Source: Actinomycetes bacterium (lineage in GTDB: Bacteria > Actinomycetota > Acidimicrobiia > Acidimicrobiales > Acidimicrobiaceae). Taken from it: a stretch of 41,910 nucleotides of DNA. Of the stretch, positions 17,570 to 27,258 are shown in pieces (the stretch's first letter is position 1; each line of letters begins with the position of its first letter). Under the pieces are notes generated by a model, which did not search any database, was not told where the DNA came from, and saw nothing but the letters and a program-made list of their open reading frames with translations. The position numbers and the translations under genes are program-made. The stretch lies in NCBI GenBank assembly GCA_021777475.1, contig JAJYDM010000011.1, positions 1-41,910 on the forward strand, written 5' to 3'.

Positions 17570-18811
17570 GTGAGGATTGCCGTATATGGTTCCGGAGGCA
17601 GAGAGCATGCCCTTGTATCGGCTTTTGTTTCTCATGGCCATGAGGTAATTGCCTTTCCCGGTAATCCCGGGATTGCCGGAGTCGCGGCAATTTCTCCTGG
17701 GCCCTTCGAAGATATAGATGCCGATCTTTTTGTCATTGGGCCGGAGGCACCACTCGTCGACGGCTTGGCCGACGTTCTCAGAGGCCAGGGAAAGCTTGTA
17801 GTAGGTCCTGGCAAAGACGGGGCTCAGCTGGAAGGCTCCAAGGCCTGGATGAAAGAGATATTGAAAAGCGCCAAAATACCAACGGCATCGTTCAGAACCT
17901 TTACTGAGCCCGCCAAGGCGATAGAACACTTGAACTCATATGACGGGCCGTACGTGGTAAAGACCGATGGCCTGGCCGCTGGTAAAGGCGTTCTGGTGAC
18001 CAGGAACCGCGAAGAGGCAATACAAGACGTAATCGAAAAGTTGAACGGACACGCTTTTGGGTCCGCAGGGACGACGGTTGTAATTGAAGAGGCGATGGAA
18101 GGTCCTGAGCTTTCGCTTCTGGTACTGTGCGATGGGACTAAGGGTGTTGCTCTCTCGCCGGCACAAGACTTCAAGCGGATTTACGATGGCGACCAGGGTC
18201 CCAACACCGGGGGTATGGGTGCGTTCAGCCCTGTGCCAAACGTGGGTAAGGAACTGGTGGACCAGATCTTGAGCGAATCGGTTGATCCGCTAATCAAAGA
18301 GTTCAACAAGCGAGGAATCGACTACAGGGGCGTGCTCTACGCGGGTCTCATGCTAACTAAAGATGGTCCAAAGATTGTCGAGTTCAATATTCGCTTTGGT
18401 GATCCGGAAACCCAAGTGGTGATTCCGAGGGTGAAGAATGATCTGGCTCAACTTTTGTTTGAGTTGGCGTCAGGTGATCTCAAGACCGAGCCCGAGTTCA
18501 TTTCAGAATCAATGGTCACGGTTGTAATCGCTGCCGAGGGATACCCGCTTTCTCCTCGGGTTGGTGCCGTCATAACCGGAGCCGAAGACGTGATGGGCGA
18601 TGGAGTCCAGGTATTTCACGCTGGAACGAGGAGATCTTCCTCCGGCGACCTGGTGGTTGGCGGTGGAAGGGTCCTTAATGTCACCGCCAAAGGTAAAGAT
18701 CTTAAGTCAGCAAGGGGCTTGGCCTACGAGTCCGTGTCGCTGGTATCTTTCGAGAAAATGCAGTACAGGCGGGATATAGCACTGAATGCAAGTGAGTTGA
18801 GTGGCTTTTAG
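17570..18811 (+). CDS. purD: Phosphoribosylamine-glycine ligase
   Basis: PurD makes glycinamide ribonucleotide, the second step of de novo purine synthesis. The 413-residue ATP-grasp protein begins with 'GSGGREHAL' and has 'GPEAPLVDGLAD', the ATP-binding 'VVKTDGLAAGKGV', 'GPNTGGMGAFSP' and 'VEFNIRFGDPETQ' near the metal site. The GTG start follows the purA stop directly, so translation is probably coupled. Purines are made from here through the pathway scattered over the next 12 kb. Confidence 0.97.
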   Translation: MRIAVYGSGGREHALVSAFVSHGHEVIAFPGNPGIAGVAAISPGPFEDIDADLFVIGPEAPLVDGLADVLRGQGKLVVGPGKDGAQLEGSKAWMKEILKSAKIPTASFRTFTEPAKAIEHLNSYDGPYVVKTDGLAAGKGVLVTRNREEAIQDVIEKLNGHAFGSAGTTVVIEEAMEGPELSLLVLCDGTKGVALSPAQDFKRIYDGDQGPNTGGMGAFSPVPNVGKELVDQILSESVDPLIKEFNKRGIDYRGVLYAGLMLTKDGPKIVEFNIRFGDPETQVVIPRVKNDLAQLLFELASGDLKTEPEFISESMVTVVIAAEGYPLSPRVGAVITGAEDVMGDGVQVFHAGTRRSSSGDLVVGGGRVLNVTAKGKDLKSARGLAYESVSLVSFEKMQYRRDIALNASELSGF

Positions 18812-18861
18812 CCTTAATGGCGTCTGAGCCAACGTGCGTGATAGTTTGGAATGGGTTCATT

Positions 18862-20214
18862 GTGATCGATAGATACAGTCCAGTTGAGATTGCCGAAATA
18901 TTCTCCGATCAGTCAAGGTTTGCCACCTGGCTCGAGGTTGAGATCCTTTCCACGGAGGCGTGGGCGTTGATCGGAATTGTTCCGGCAGAACATGCCAAGG
19001 CGGTCAGGGACAACGCCCCCAGAATCGACGCTGCCTTCGTCGAAATGGTTAACCAGAGGGAACAGGTGACCAATCATGATGTCGCGGCATTTGTTGACGT
19101 GGTCCAGTCAATGGTCGGCTTTCCGCAGGGATCGTGGATTCACTACGGGCTCACCTCTTCCGACGTCGTGGACACCGCTCTCTGCCATTTGATGACAAGA
19201 GCCATGGATGTAGTCTTAACCGGGGTTGAACAGCTTCTGCTTACCCTGGTAGAGAGGGCGTTTTTCTATTACAGGACGCCAATGCTCGGACGAACTCACG
19301 GAATGGCAGCCGAGCCCACAACGTTTGGCAACAAGCTTGCCTTATGGGCACTTCAGGTTAACCGCGATCTATCCCGGCTGCGCAAGGCACGGGACGGCAT
19401 AGCGGTAGGCAAGCTCTCGGGGGCGGTTGGCACATATTCCAATGTGGATCCCTCAATCGAGGCCTATGTCTGCGAGCATTTGGGACTGAAGAATGTTCCT
19501 GCCACCCAGGTTATCGCCAGAGATCGCCATGCCGAGGTCCTCTACTCTCTCACCGCACTGGCGAGTTCCATCGAGACCTTCGCAACTGAGATTCGTCATC
19601 TGCAAAGAACAGAGGTGCAAGAGGTCGAGGAGCACTTCAGTCCTGGCCAAAAGGGCTCGTCCGCGATGCCGCACAAGCGTAACCCAATACTTGCAGAAAG
19701 ACTCGTTGGAATGTCGAGAGTTATGCGGGGTTATCTGATCGCAGGTCTCGAGGATATTGCGCTTTGGCACGAAAGAGATATTTCCCACTCCTCCGTGGAG
19801 AGAATCGTCATGCCGGATGCATTTTCGCTTGCGTACTACATGACCAAGAAATTTGATGGACTGATAGCCCGTCTTGTGGTCTATCCAGAGCGGATGATCG
19901 AGAACCTTGATCGAACTCTGGGTCTGGTCTTCTCTCAGCCAATCTTGCTCGCCCTGGTTGCGTCGGGTCTCAGTAGAGATGATGCATACCGGATTGTCCA
20001 GCGGTGTGCACACAAGGCTTGGGACTCGAAGACTCCGTTTGCAAAAGTACTGACTGAGGATCCCGATGTGGGCATAAGCGCGGCCGAATTGACTGCGGCA
20101 ATGGACCTAGGTGCCGCCTTGCGAAACGTGGGGAAAACATTTGAGGTCCTCTTGGCCGAGATCGAATTACCGGATGCCAAACGTCAAGAGCTTCAGGCTC
20201 TGATGGCCGACTAG
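18862..20214 (+). CDS. purB: Adenylosuccinate lyase
   Basis: PurB acts twice, cleaving SAICAR to AICAR and adenylosuccinate to AMP. The protein shows 'HYGLTSSDVVDTAL', 'LGRTHGMAAEPTTFG', the flexible signature loop 'GSSAMPHKRNPI' with the catalytic Ser, and a C-terminal helical domain. The frame extends up to an ATG at 18817, but those 15 residues do not resemble the family. The GTG at 18862 gives 'MIDRYSPVEIAEIFSD', the usual opening, and is preferred (450 residues); its RBS is weak. It sits directly after purD. Confidence 0.94.
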   Translation: MIDRYSPVEIAEIFSDQSRFATWLEVEILSTEAWALIGIVPAEHAKAVRDNAPRIDAAFVEMVNQREQVTNHDVAAFVDVVQSMVGFPQGSWIHYGLTSSDVVDTALCHLMTRAMDVVLTGVEQLLLTLVERAFFYYRTPMLGRTHGMAAEPTTFGNKLALWALQVNRDLSRLRKARDGIAVGKLSGAVGTYSNVDPSIEAYVCEHLGLKNVPATQVIARDRHAEVLYSLTALASSIETFATEIRHLQRTEVQEVEEHFSPGQKGSSAMPHKRNPILAERLVGMSRVMRGYLIAGLEDIALWHERDISHSSVERIVMPDAFSLAYYMTKKFDGLIARLVVYPERMIENLDRTLGLVFSQPILLALVASGLSRDDAYRIVQRCAHKAWDSKTPFAKVLTEDPDVGISAAELTAAMDLGAALRNVGKTFEVLLAEIELPDAKRQELQALMAD

Positions 20215-20361
20215 ATGCTTCGGTAGCCAGCCTGGGCGCTAGGAGGTTCGGCCAGGAAAGTTTGCCAATAGCTCTTTCCTTTCAGCCAACCGCTTCAGTC
20301 CCTCGGCTCGGCCTAAGCCTTTCCGGTTAGTCTTTTCTGGGTTGTCCGAAAATTGGCAAGG
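20215..20361. other. Intergenic
   Basis: No gene or clear terminator is seen between purB and the pseudogene patch. Confidence 0.4.
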
Positions 20362-20987
20362 TTATGTACAACAATCTGGTGGTCGCAAGCGCAGAATGGC
20401 GGCCGCAAGGGTCTCGGGGAGTTCCGAGGCGTCCATTGAGTGGACCTTCCCATCATTGAGCACCGTGTCCGCAACGGCAGGCTCGAGAAGATTCTCGGCG
20501 TCGCTTGAAGGTTCGTCAACCTCCTCCACGACTCCGGACGAAGGGTCTACTCTTCCCCAAACCTGTGGTCCCGCGGCGATAAGGAGAGTGTCGATGCCGC
20601 CTTCCATTTTATACGCTGCGGATGCCACCGATCTTTCCACCGTCGACACGAGCATCACCGCCTGTGTGGCAAGAGTGTCGTTGAGTCCCAGGATGCCGCT
20701 TACGCTGTTGGACCCCCCTGCCAACGCGCTGAAGGCAACAATTAGTAAAAGTTCTGGCACGAGGGTGTATTAGGCTCAGTCGGGTGGAAGCCCAACCTGG
20801 TAGAAGCATCGCCATGGCAGTGGCCACCAGAAGGCTGGTGAAGAGAGGTTCAACGCTGCCAGGGGTCGCAAAGGTTGCTTTTTGGTGCTGGCAGAATCGG
20901 GTTGACAGGGCCTATCCCCATGAACGGGGTGAGGCCTGCAATGGCGACGATCCATACGGCCTTTGGCTGACGAATGGGCCTTGGCAT
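20362..20987 (-). pseudogene. Decayed MFS transporter remnant, possibly fused to a second remnant
   Basis: Read on the minus strand, three successive frames give the N-terminus of a drug-efflux-type MFS protein. From ATG 20987 comes 'WIVAIAGLTPFMGIGPVNPILPA'. After a frameshift near 20885 comes 'ATPGSVEPLFTSLLVATAMAML' with 'GWASTRLS'. After another near 20760 comes 'LLLIVAFSALAGGSNSVSGILG'. The remaining helices are absent. The third frame continues for about 100 residues into unrelated sequence ('GGIDTLLIAAGPQVWGRVD', 'LPETLAAAILRLRPP'). That part faintly resembles the C-terminal end of actinobacterial Rv2629/eRF1-like proteins; the resemblance is weak. So the patch is a broken and probably chimeric gene sitting inside the purine block. 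Confidence 0.6.
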
Positions 20988-21369
20988 CCTCTTGCCGCTA
21001 CTTGCACGTTTGCCACCGTGCGTTGTCTGCAATTCGGAATCTCTGAGAGTTGAAATTAGAGCAGGAAAAATAACGTGGCAAAGTTCAGGGTTGTTACCTG
21101 CGATAGTAATGCTATTTAATGCGCCAACGCATTGATCAATTTTGTGTACCTGGACTTGCCTGAGTGGTGTTTGACGCATCTGGGGGCAGACAGTTGACAT
21201 GGTCGGCATTCTTTTCCCCAGGCTAGAATCAGCTTAAATGAAAGTGCCTTTCTGAGAAGCTAGAAGTGGTTTGGAGTGAAAGCTATTCTGGCATTTCAGT
21301 TGGTGCTTTTTGCATCTTGGACGATGGTGAAACTGACTCTCTGCAGTTTGTGACCGGTGTAGAGTCGCA
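20988..21369. other. Intergenic region upstream of purC
   Basis: No gene is recognised in these 380 bases. They presumably hold the promoter for purC-purS-purQ, but no box stands out. Confidence 0.35.
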
Positions 21370-22272
21370 TTGACTCGCTGGATAGATTTGGGAATAGATT
21401 TGGCACTGAAGCTGATTCACAAAGGAAAAGTAAGGGATCTCTATCGCGTAGGGAGTCCGGATGAAAAGCGGCTGCTCATGGTCGCCTCTGATCGTGTTTC
21501 TGCCTTTGATGTTGTCATGGCCGAAGAGATCAGAGACAAAGGGAAAGTGCTTACTGCGATGAGTGAATTCTGGTTCGAATTGCTCGGTGACCGGTTTCCA
21601 AATCATGTCGTTACGACTAGGCCAACATCGATTGAGTTGGGGGAGGATCTGCCAGCGGATTTCCAAGGAAGGGCCATGCTCGTCAAAGAGGCGCAAATGC
21701 TTCCAATCGAGTGCATTGTCCGTGGGTTCCTGGCTGGGTCTGCGCTGAAGGAGTATCAGGCCTCTCAAACGGTCCACGGTCAAAGACTGCCAGCCGGTCT
21801 GACCGGCGGCATGAAGTTCCCGGAGCCTATTTTTACTCCTTCCACCAAGGCGGAAAGCGGCCACGACGTCAACATAACTTTTGACCAAGCTGCTGCTATC
21901 GTTGGAACTGATGTGGCGGTCAAGGTCCGGGACATGTCTTTAGGGATATATGAAATCGGCGCGCAAAGGGCGAAGCAAGCTGGTGTGATTCTGGCCGACA
22001 CGAAGTTTGAGTTTGGATTTATCGATGGTGAAATCGCAATCTGTGATGAGGTTCTTACGCCGGACTCATCAAGGATGTGGGAAGCGAGTGAACTGTTGGC
22101 TGGCGGTGAACCCACTGCGTATGACAAGCAGCCCCTCAGAGACTGGCTGGAATCGACAGGTTGGAACAAGATGCCACCACCGCCGAGTCTTCCCAGTGCT
22201 GTCCGGGAGTCTTTGAGAAACAGGTACATTGCCGTTTATGAACGGATAAGCGGCAGGGAATTTTTAGGCTAG
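21370..22272 (+). CDS. purC: SAICAR synthetase
   Basis: PurC joins CAIR with aspartate using ATP. The protein has 'HKGKVRDLYRVG', 'LLMVASDRVSAFDVVM', 'PIECIVRGFLAGSALKEY' and 'LADTKFEFGF', all in family order, and the usual length of about 300 residues. The start is uncertain. TTG codons at 21370, 21388 and 21400 are in frame and no RBS is strong. The third start gives the more family-like 'MALKLIHKGKVRDLY'. It is followed after about 50 bases by purS and purQ. Confidence 0.95.
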   Translation: MTRWIDLGIDLALKLIHKGKVRDLYRVGSPDEKRLLMVASDRVSAFDVVMAEEIRDKGKVLTAMSEFWFELLGDRFPNHVVTTRPTSIELGEDLPADFQGRAMLVKEAQMLPIECIVRGFLAGSALKEYQASQTVHGQRLPAGLTGGMKFPEPIFTPSTKAESGHDVNITFDQAAAIVGTDVAVKVRDMSLGIYEIGAQRAKQAGVILADTKFEFGFIDGEIAICDEVLTPDSSRMWEASELLAGGEPTAYDKQPLRDWLESTGWNKMPPPPSLPSAVRESLRNRYIAVYERISGREFLG

Positions 22273-22321
22273 ATATTAGGCAGTCTGCATTTCGGAACAC
22301 ACCTAGGTGAATGGGAAGTCG

Positions 22322-22573
22322 ATGAGGTTTCAAGCAAAGGTTCAAGTCTGGCTGCGGCCCGGTATTGCCGATCCCGAAGGACATACGGTGTCCGAGGCTA
22401 TCAACGCGCTCGGCTATTCTGGGGTTTCAACTGTAAGAATGGGCAAAATAATCTCCATGATGGTTGAAGCAGAGTCTAAGGAAGGTGCAGCTGCGAAGGT
22501 CTCCGAGATTGCATCGACGTTGCTATCAAACCCGGTACTTGAGGACGCGCTTGTTCAGATTGAAGAGGCATAA
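22322..22573 (+). CDS. purS: FGAM synthase subunit PurS
   Basis: This small scaffold subunit bridges PurQ and PurL in the three-part formylglycinamidine ribonucleotide synthase. About 83 residues run from the ATG at 22322. A GTG five codons upstream also keeps the frame, but the protein should open 'MRFQAKVQV'. Typical features are 'LRPGIADPEGHTVSEAINALGY' and 'KLLSNPV'-like 'TLLSNPVLEDALV'. Its stop abuts the purQ TTG. Confidence 0.93.
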   Translation: MRFQAKVQVWLRPGIADPEGHTVSEAINALGYSGVSTVRMGKIISMMVEAESKEGAAAKVSEIASTLLSNPVLEDALVQIEEA

Positions 22574-23242
22574 TTGACCGGGAAGAGTGTTGGAATTCTG
22601 GTATTTCCAGGGTCGAACTGCGAATATGACGTAGCGTCAGTTTTGGAAAAGATGGGTGTCAGAACCCAATTGATATGGCATGGTCAAACCGATCTTGGCG
22701 GCGTCTCGGGGCTGATTCTTCCAGGTGGTTTTGCCCACGGAGATTATTTGAGGCCGGGAGCGATTGCCAGATTTTCGCCGGCCATGTCGTCAGTGATTGA
22801 GTTTGCTAAGAGCGGTCATCCGGTTCTGGGAATTTGCAATGGATTTCAGGTCCTAACCGAGGCGAAGTTGCTGCCGGGGGCCCTTCAAAAGAATGCCAGG
22901 CTGAAGTTCTTATGCCAAGAGGCGGAGTTGGAGGTGGTGTCGACGAGATCTTCAGCAACTTCGCTCGCCGAATCTGGTCAAAGGCTTTTCTTGCCGATCA
23001 ATCATTTCGAGGGCAACTATACCTGTGACAACGACACTTTGAATGAACTTGAGTCCAACAATCAGGTGGTTCTGAGATATGTTGAAAATCCGAACGGATC
23101 TATGAATTCGATTGCGGGTATTTGTTCAAAAGAGGGCAACATTGTGGGGATGATGCCACACCCCGAACGCGCATCCGACGACCTTTTGGGATCGGTCGAT
23201 GGACTCCAAATCTTCAAATCTTACGTCTCGAATCTTATGTAA
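22574..23242 (+). CDS. purQ: FGAM synthase glutaminase subunit PurQ
   Basis: PurQ releases ammonia from glutamine for PurL. The 222-residue class-I amidotransferase has 'VFPGSNCEYDV', 'LPGGFAHGDYLRPGA', the nucleophile in 'GICNGFQVL', and the His-Glu pair in 'MMPHPERA'. It starts at a TTG immediately after the purS TAA, so the two are probably coupled. A short dyad (23245-23250 with 23266-23271) lies just after the stop and might separate it from the convergent gene. Confidence 0.95.
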   Translation: MTGKSVGILVFPGSNCEYDVASVLEKMGVRTQLIWHGQTDLGGVSGLILPGGFAHGDYLRPGAIARFSPAMSSVIEFAKSGHPVLGICNGFQVLTEAKLLPGALQKNARLKFLCQEAELEVVSTRSSATSLAESGQRLFLPINHFEGNYTCDNDTLNELESNNQVVLRYVENPNGSMNSIAGICSKEGNIVGMMPHPERASDDLLGSVDGLQIFKSYVSNLM

Positions 23243-23316
23243 TTGAGCACTCTGATCAGATCATTGTGCTCCAGAAGGCGGAGTCCAACTTGCCCGCGTT
23301 AGACAGATAGAGATGT

Positions 23317-23769
23317 CTAAAATGCCCTGGCCCGTGGCCTGCGCTCCACTTTACCAATTGGAGCAATTCCGGCTTTCGCCAGGACGTCGGGACTAACTCC
23401 TAGCTCCTTCCAAGCGGGGAATGAAATTCCTTTTCGCTTTGAGTACTCCTGGGCAACACCGATGAACTCGCTTTCAAGCTCACCTATATCCGGACCGTTT
23501 TTGAGCCGCTCCAGTTCCTGGGTCAGCTCGATTTTCTTCTGAGTCAAATGGAGGCGATTTAGTGGATGAGTGTTTTTGATAACGGTGTCAATTGAGTTCA
23601 ATTGTCTTGTAATTGACTCAAGAGTTCTCTTGCGACCTCGTTTTGGTTTGGATATCTCAATGGCCTCAAGATACCTTCGAACTATCTTGCTTTGCTCTCG
23701 TCCCTCTGAAAGAGTGGACTTTTTTTCATTGGAGAAAGTCATTCGATTGTGATCAATATTTGTAACCAT
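23317..23769 (-). CDS. Small basic coiled-coil protein of unknown function
   Basis: The 150-residue product has an N-terminal helix 'LSEGREQSKIVRRYLEAI', then a basic AT-hook-like patch 'KPKRGRKRT' (about 41-49). A coiled-coil span follows (about 50-95, 'LNSIDTVIKNTHPLNRLHLTQKKIELTQELERL'). The C-terminal block 'YSKRKGISFPAWKELGVSPDVLAKAGI' looks like a small peripheral-subunit-binding or Lsr2-like helix pair. I recall similar unnamed proteins in many actinobacteria, but no function. DNA binding is suggested by the basic patch only. Start: ATG 23769 or the in-frame ATG at 23742. It is transcribed toward purQ and away from purL. Confidence 0.7.
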   Translation of the reverse strand: MVTNIDHNRMTFSNEKKSTLSEGREQSKIVRRYLEAIEISKPKRGRKRTLESITRQLNSIDTVIKNTHPLNRLHLTQKKIELTQELERLKNGPDIGELESEFIGVAQEYSKRKGISFPAWKELGVSPDVLAKAGIAPIGKVERRPRARAF

Positions 23770-24001
23770 GCTTTAAGTAGTAGCACGTAACCAACTCACT
23801 AGAAAAATCAGCTGATTACACGCGGAAAAGGATATGGCAAATGGGGACTAAAACTCATAGTCAATTTGGAGTCTCGCCGAAGCCAAATGTCAAATGCACA
23901 ATCATGTCGATTGCCAGGTCTAGACCACGGTTTTGGATTCGTATATACCCCGCGCCTGGTTAATTAGATAGGCAGGCAAAATTTGCCTCTAGTTTGTAGA
24001 T

Positions 24002-26215
24002 ATGGAAATGTCGCTGCATCGCTCCCTGGGACTCACTGATTCCGAATACGACATGATTGTCGAGGTACTGGGTCGAACGCCCAACCATTTAGAGCTCGCA
24101 ATGTATTCGGTAATGTGGAGCGAGCACTGTTCATATAAGTCATCGCGGGTACATCTTGGCAGGTTGCCGTCGAAGGGCGATAATGTTCTGGTTGGACCTG
24201 GCGAGAACGCCGGCGTAATCGACATTGGCGACGGCATAGCTATAGCTGTACGGATGGAAAGTCATAACCACCCTTCTGCAATTGAGCCGTATCAGGGTGC
24301 TGCCACCGGGGTGGGCGGAATCCTGAGGGATATTTTCACGATGGGGGCACGGCCAATTGCACTTTTTGATTCACTTAGGATGGGACCGATCGACGATCCC
24401 AAGAATCGGTGGATATTTACCGGTGTTGTCAGCGGAATATCTGGATACGGCAATGCGGTAGGTGTTCCAACTGTCGGTGGAGAAATTGTTTTTGACAAAT
24501 CGTTTAGCGCAAATCCTCTGGTTAACGTGGCGGCCGTTGGCATACTTCCGAAAGATCGGCTGGTTCTTGCCAAGGCTTCTGGCGCTGGCAACCTGGCCGT
24601 CCTCTTGGGAGCCTCTACGGGCAGAGACGGCATCGGAGGTGTTTCGGTCCTTGCTTCAAGCGGATTTGACGAATCGAGTGCGGCTAAGAGACCAAGTGTC
24701 CAGGTAGGCGATCCCTATGAGGAGAAGAAGCTAATCGAGGCATGTTTGGAGCTTCTCGACCTGAAGGTAGTGGTGGGTATCCAGGATCTTGGCGGTGCAG
24801 GTATAACCTGTGCGACATCAGAGACAGCTGCCAATGCCGGAATGGGAATGGATGTCTACGTTTCTGAGATTCCGGTGCGTGAGTCGGACATGGAGCCTTT
24901 TGAAATCATGACTTCGGAGAGCCAGGAGCGTATGCTGGCGATAGTCCAGCCTGGATCTTTGGAAAAGGTTCTGGACGTCGCCAAGAAATGGCAAATCTCT
25001 GCCTCGGTAGTCGGGGTCGTCAAGGATCCAGTCGTTCTGAAATCGGGTGTGCGGGTAGGGGTACTTCGCGTGTTTGACAGGCGTGATGGCGATCTGATCG
25101 CGGAGATGCCGGCTGCTTCCCTGGCCGATGAGGCTCCCAAATACCGCCGGGAGATGCGTGAGCCGGAGGACTTGCAGAGTCGTTTTGCGCGGGAAGCAGG
25201 GACAGACTCCGACAGGTCAGATCTCAACCGCGACCTTATGCAGATGCTTTATGATCCGAGGTGGATCTATTCCCAATACGACCATCAGCTATTTCTCAAT
25301 ACCGTTGTGAAACCGGGTCAGGATGCGACGCTGCTGAGGGCGGCCGGGCCGGGTGTCGGCTACACAGGGAAGGGTATCGGTGCCTCAGCTGACGGAAATT
25401 CCCGCTGGTGTTCTGTTGATCCCAGAGCAGGATCTGCGATGGTGGTTGCTGAGTCAGCACTTAATGTCGCCCTTGTCGGGGCCGAGCCGGCTTGTCTGGT
25501 AGATTGCCTTAATTTTGGCAACCCTGAGCATCCGGTTGTCATGTGGCAGCTATCTGAGGCTATTGACGGTATCGCTGAGGCCTGCACGGCTTTAGGCATT
25601 CCGGTCGTGGGTGGAAATGTGTCTTTCTATAACGAGGTTAATGGCTTGGACATTGACCCCACCCCGGTCGTGACGACGTTGGGTGTGGCTACCACCATTG
25701 TCAGGCGTCCACCGGGAATCGGATTCGTTGAGCCCGCCACCCTGGTCCTAATTGGCGAGACGCAGCCGAACTTGGCCGGGTCGAGATGGGCTTATCAGCT
25801 AAAGAACGACAGGTCCGGCACTCTGCCTGTAATTGATCTGCCTAACCATCGCAGACTGCTGAGTGCGATGGTGAACCTTGTGAGAAACAGTGAGCAGTAT
25901 TCGATTTCAGCCATTCATGATGTGTCTGACGGTGGCATCGCCCTCGCGTTAGCGGAGATGGTATTGGCCGGCGGTAATGGAGTGGTGACTGCTGATGGCG
26001 CAATTGGCGATTACAGGGAGCTATTTTCCGAATCTGCATCAAGAGTACTTGTTGCAACCGAGAAACCGGAGTCTGTCCTGAATTATTCCAGCGGGCTTGG
26101 CCTTGCGGCCAAGGTTATAGGCGATGTGACGGGATCGAGACTGGTTGTTCGGGGTCTTTTGGACCTTGGCCTTGATGATCTGCGGAACGCAGTCAAGCAA
26201 AACGGGCTCAGCTGA
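24002..26215 (+). CDS. purL: FGAM synthase large subunit PurL
   Basis: This is the catalytic ATP-dependent subunit of the PurLQS complex (small type, 737 residues). It shows the catalytic His region '[12 protein letters not shown]', '[24 protein letters not shown]', '[15 protein letters not shown]', and the duplicated half with '[11 protein letters not shown]' and '[11 protein letters not shown]'. The C-terminal '[16 protein letters not shown]' is also present. The ATG at 24002 gives the usual '[15 protein letters not shown]' opening; an ATG two codons later is equally possible. Its 3' end overlaps the convergent PHP gene by eight bases. The 230 bases upstream hold no gene. Confidence 0.97.
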   Translation: MEMSLHRSLGLTDSEYDMIVEVLGRTPNHLELAMYSVMWSEHCSYKSSRVHLGRLPSKGDNVLVGPGENAGVIDIGDGIAIAVRMESHNHPSAIEPYQGAATGVGGILRDIFTMGARPIALFDSLRMGPIDDPKNRWIFTGVVSGISGYGNAVGVPTVGGEIVFDKSFSANPLVNVAAVGILPKDRLVLAKASGAGNLAVLLGASTGRDGIGGVSVLASSGFDESSAAKRPSVQVGDPYEEKKLIEACLELLDLKVVVGIQDLGGAGITCATSETAANAGMGMDVYVSEIPVRESDMEPFEIMTSESQERMLAIVQPGSLEKVLDVAKKWQISASVVGVVKDPVVLKSGVRVGVLRVFDRRDGDLIAEMPAASLADEAPKYRREMREPEDLQSRFAREAGTDSDRSDLNRDLMQMLYDPRWIYSQYDHQLFLNTVVKPGQDATLLRAAGPGVGYTGKGIGASADGNSRWCSVDPRAGSAMVVAESALNVALVGAEPACLVDCLNFGNPEHPVVMWQLSEAIDGIAEACTALGIPVVGGNVSFYNEVNGLDIDPTPVVTTLGVATTIVRRPPGIGFVEPATLVLIGETQPNLAGSRWAYQLKNDRSGTLPVIDLPNHRRLLSAMVNLVRNSEQYSISAIHDVSDGGIALALAEMVLAGGNGVVTADGAIGDYRELFSESASRVLVATEKPESVLNYSSGLGLAAKVIGDVTGSRLVVRGLLDLGLDDLRNAVKQNGLS

Positions 26216-27044
26216 GGCGGCTTTCAAGCTCCGTCAACACTGAATCAGGTACCTCCAGATCGCCTTCGCCCACGCATATTTGCAGTCCGGTCTTGTAGGT
26301 TCCATGGTAGTCCGAGCCGCCGGTTGGAACGAGGGCAAGGGACTGTGACGTTTGGACCAGGGAAATCCGTTCGTCTTTGCTATACCGTGCGTAATATGAC
26401 TCTGCTCCAACAAGGCCGTACTCCTTGAGCTCGGAAAGGATGGCCACAAGTTCGTTGTTTGAGACACCCAGAGTCAACGGATGGGCTATAACTGGGAGCG
26501 CATTTGAGGCGACGACGAGTTCAATGGCCTCTTTTGGGGTCAGCAGTACTTTTGGAACGTAAAAGGGTTTACCCTTGGCCAGGTACTTGTCGAACGCCTC
26601 TTGGATGGACGAGACAACTCCCTTTTTCAGCATTATTGCGGCAAAGTGGGGCCTTCCTAGGTTGGGTCCGCCAGCCTCTTCCATTAGCTCGTCCCATGTT
26701 ATTGGAATGCCCCCCTCGCGAAGTCTGGCGGCTAGGACCATATTGCGGTCGGATCTGGCTTTTTGGATATCGGCCAGGCGGTCTTGCAGCGGTCCCGATG
26801 TTGGCTCAAGGAAGTAGGCGAGGAGATGAAAGGTCCCGCTTTCGAAGATGCATGAGATCTCCACTCCGGGCACAAATCCAATCTCCAGCTCTTTGGCGCG
26901 ATTCCAGGCAGCCTCTATCCCATCGAGCCGGTCGTGGTCAGTCAGCGCTACGCAACTGCAGCCAGCAGCTTTTGCGAGTTCAACAATGCCTTGTGGAGAG
27001 TCCGAGCCGTCTGAGAATCGTGAATGGGTGTGTAGGTCGATCAT
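26208..27044 (-). CDS. PHP-domain phosphoesterase
   Basis: The 278-residue protein belongs to the YciV/RNase AM-like PHP family, metal-dependent phosphatases acting on nucleotide or RNA 5'/3' phosphates. Metal-binding motifs are visible: '[15 protein letters not shown]' (3-17), '[10 protein letters not shown]' (34-43), 'PGVEIS' (58-64), 'VIAHP' near 190 and 'GGSDYHG' near 247. This is the complete set for a trinuclear centre. Substrate cannot be told from sequence; 3',5'-nucleoside bisphosphates are a family precedent. It lies between purL and purF on the opposite strand. Confidence 0.88.
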   Translation of the reverse strand: MIDLHTHSRFSDGSDSPQGIVELAKAAGCSCVALTDHDRLDGIEAAWNRAKELEIGFVPGVEISCIFESGTFHLLAYFLEPTSGPLQDRLADIQKARSDRNMVLAARLREGGIPITWDELMEEAGGPNLGRPHFAAIMLKKGVVSSIQEAFDKYLAKGKPFYVPKVLLTPKEAIELVVASNALPVIAHPLTLGVSNNELVAILSELKEYGLVGAESYYARYSKDERISLVQTSQSLALVPTGGSDYHGTYKTGLQICVGEGDLEVPDSVLTELESRLS

Positions 27045-27258
27045 GATGCGCTCTCGTTAGTAGTTCCATGGTTCAAAGTCCAGGGTATTGTTTTCCGGGT
27101 AAAGTAGCGACAATTCCTAATGGTTCTGCAGAAAATTCGACTAGGTTTTCTATGTGGGCGTCCGATGATCTTAGTTTGGTACATATGAGTGCTTTATAGC
27201 GCTGAACAGACGACTTGAGCCTTGTTGTTCGATTGAGACGGGGAAGACGAGCGAATTT

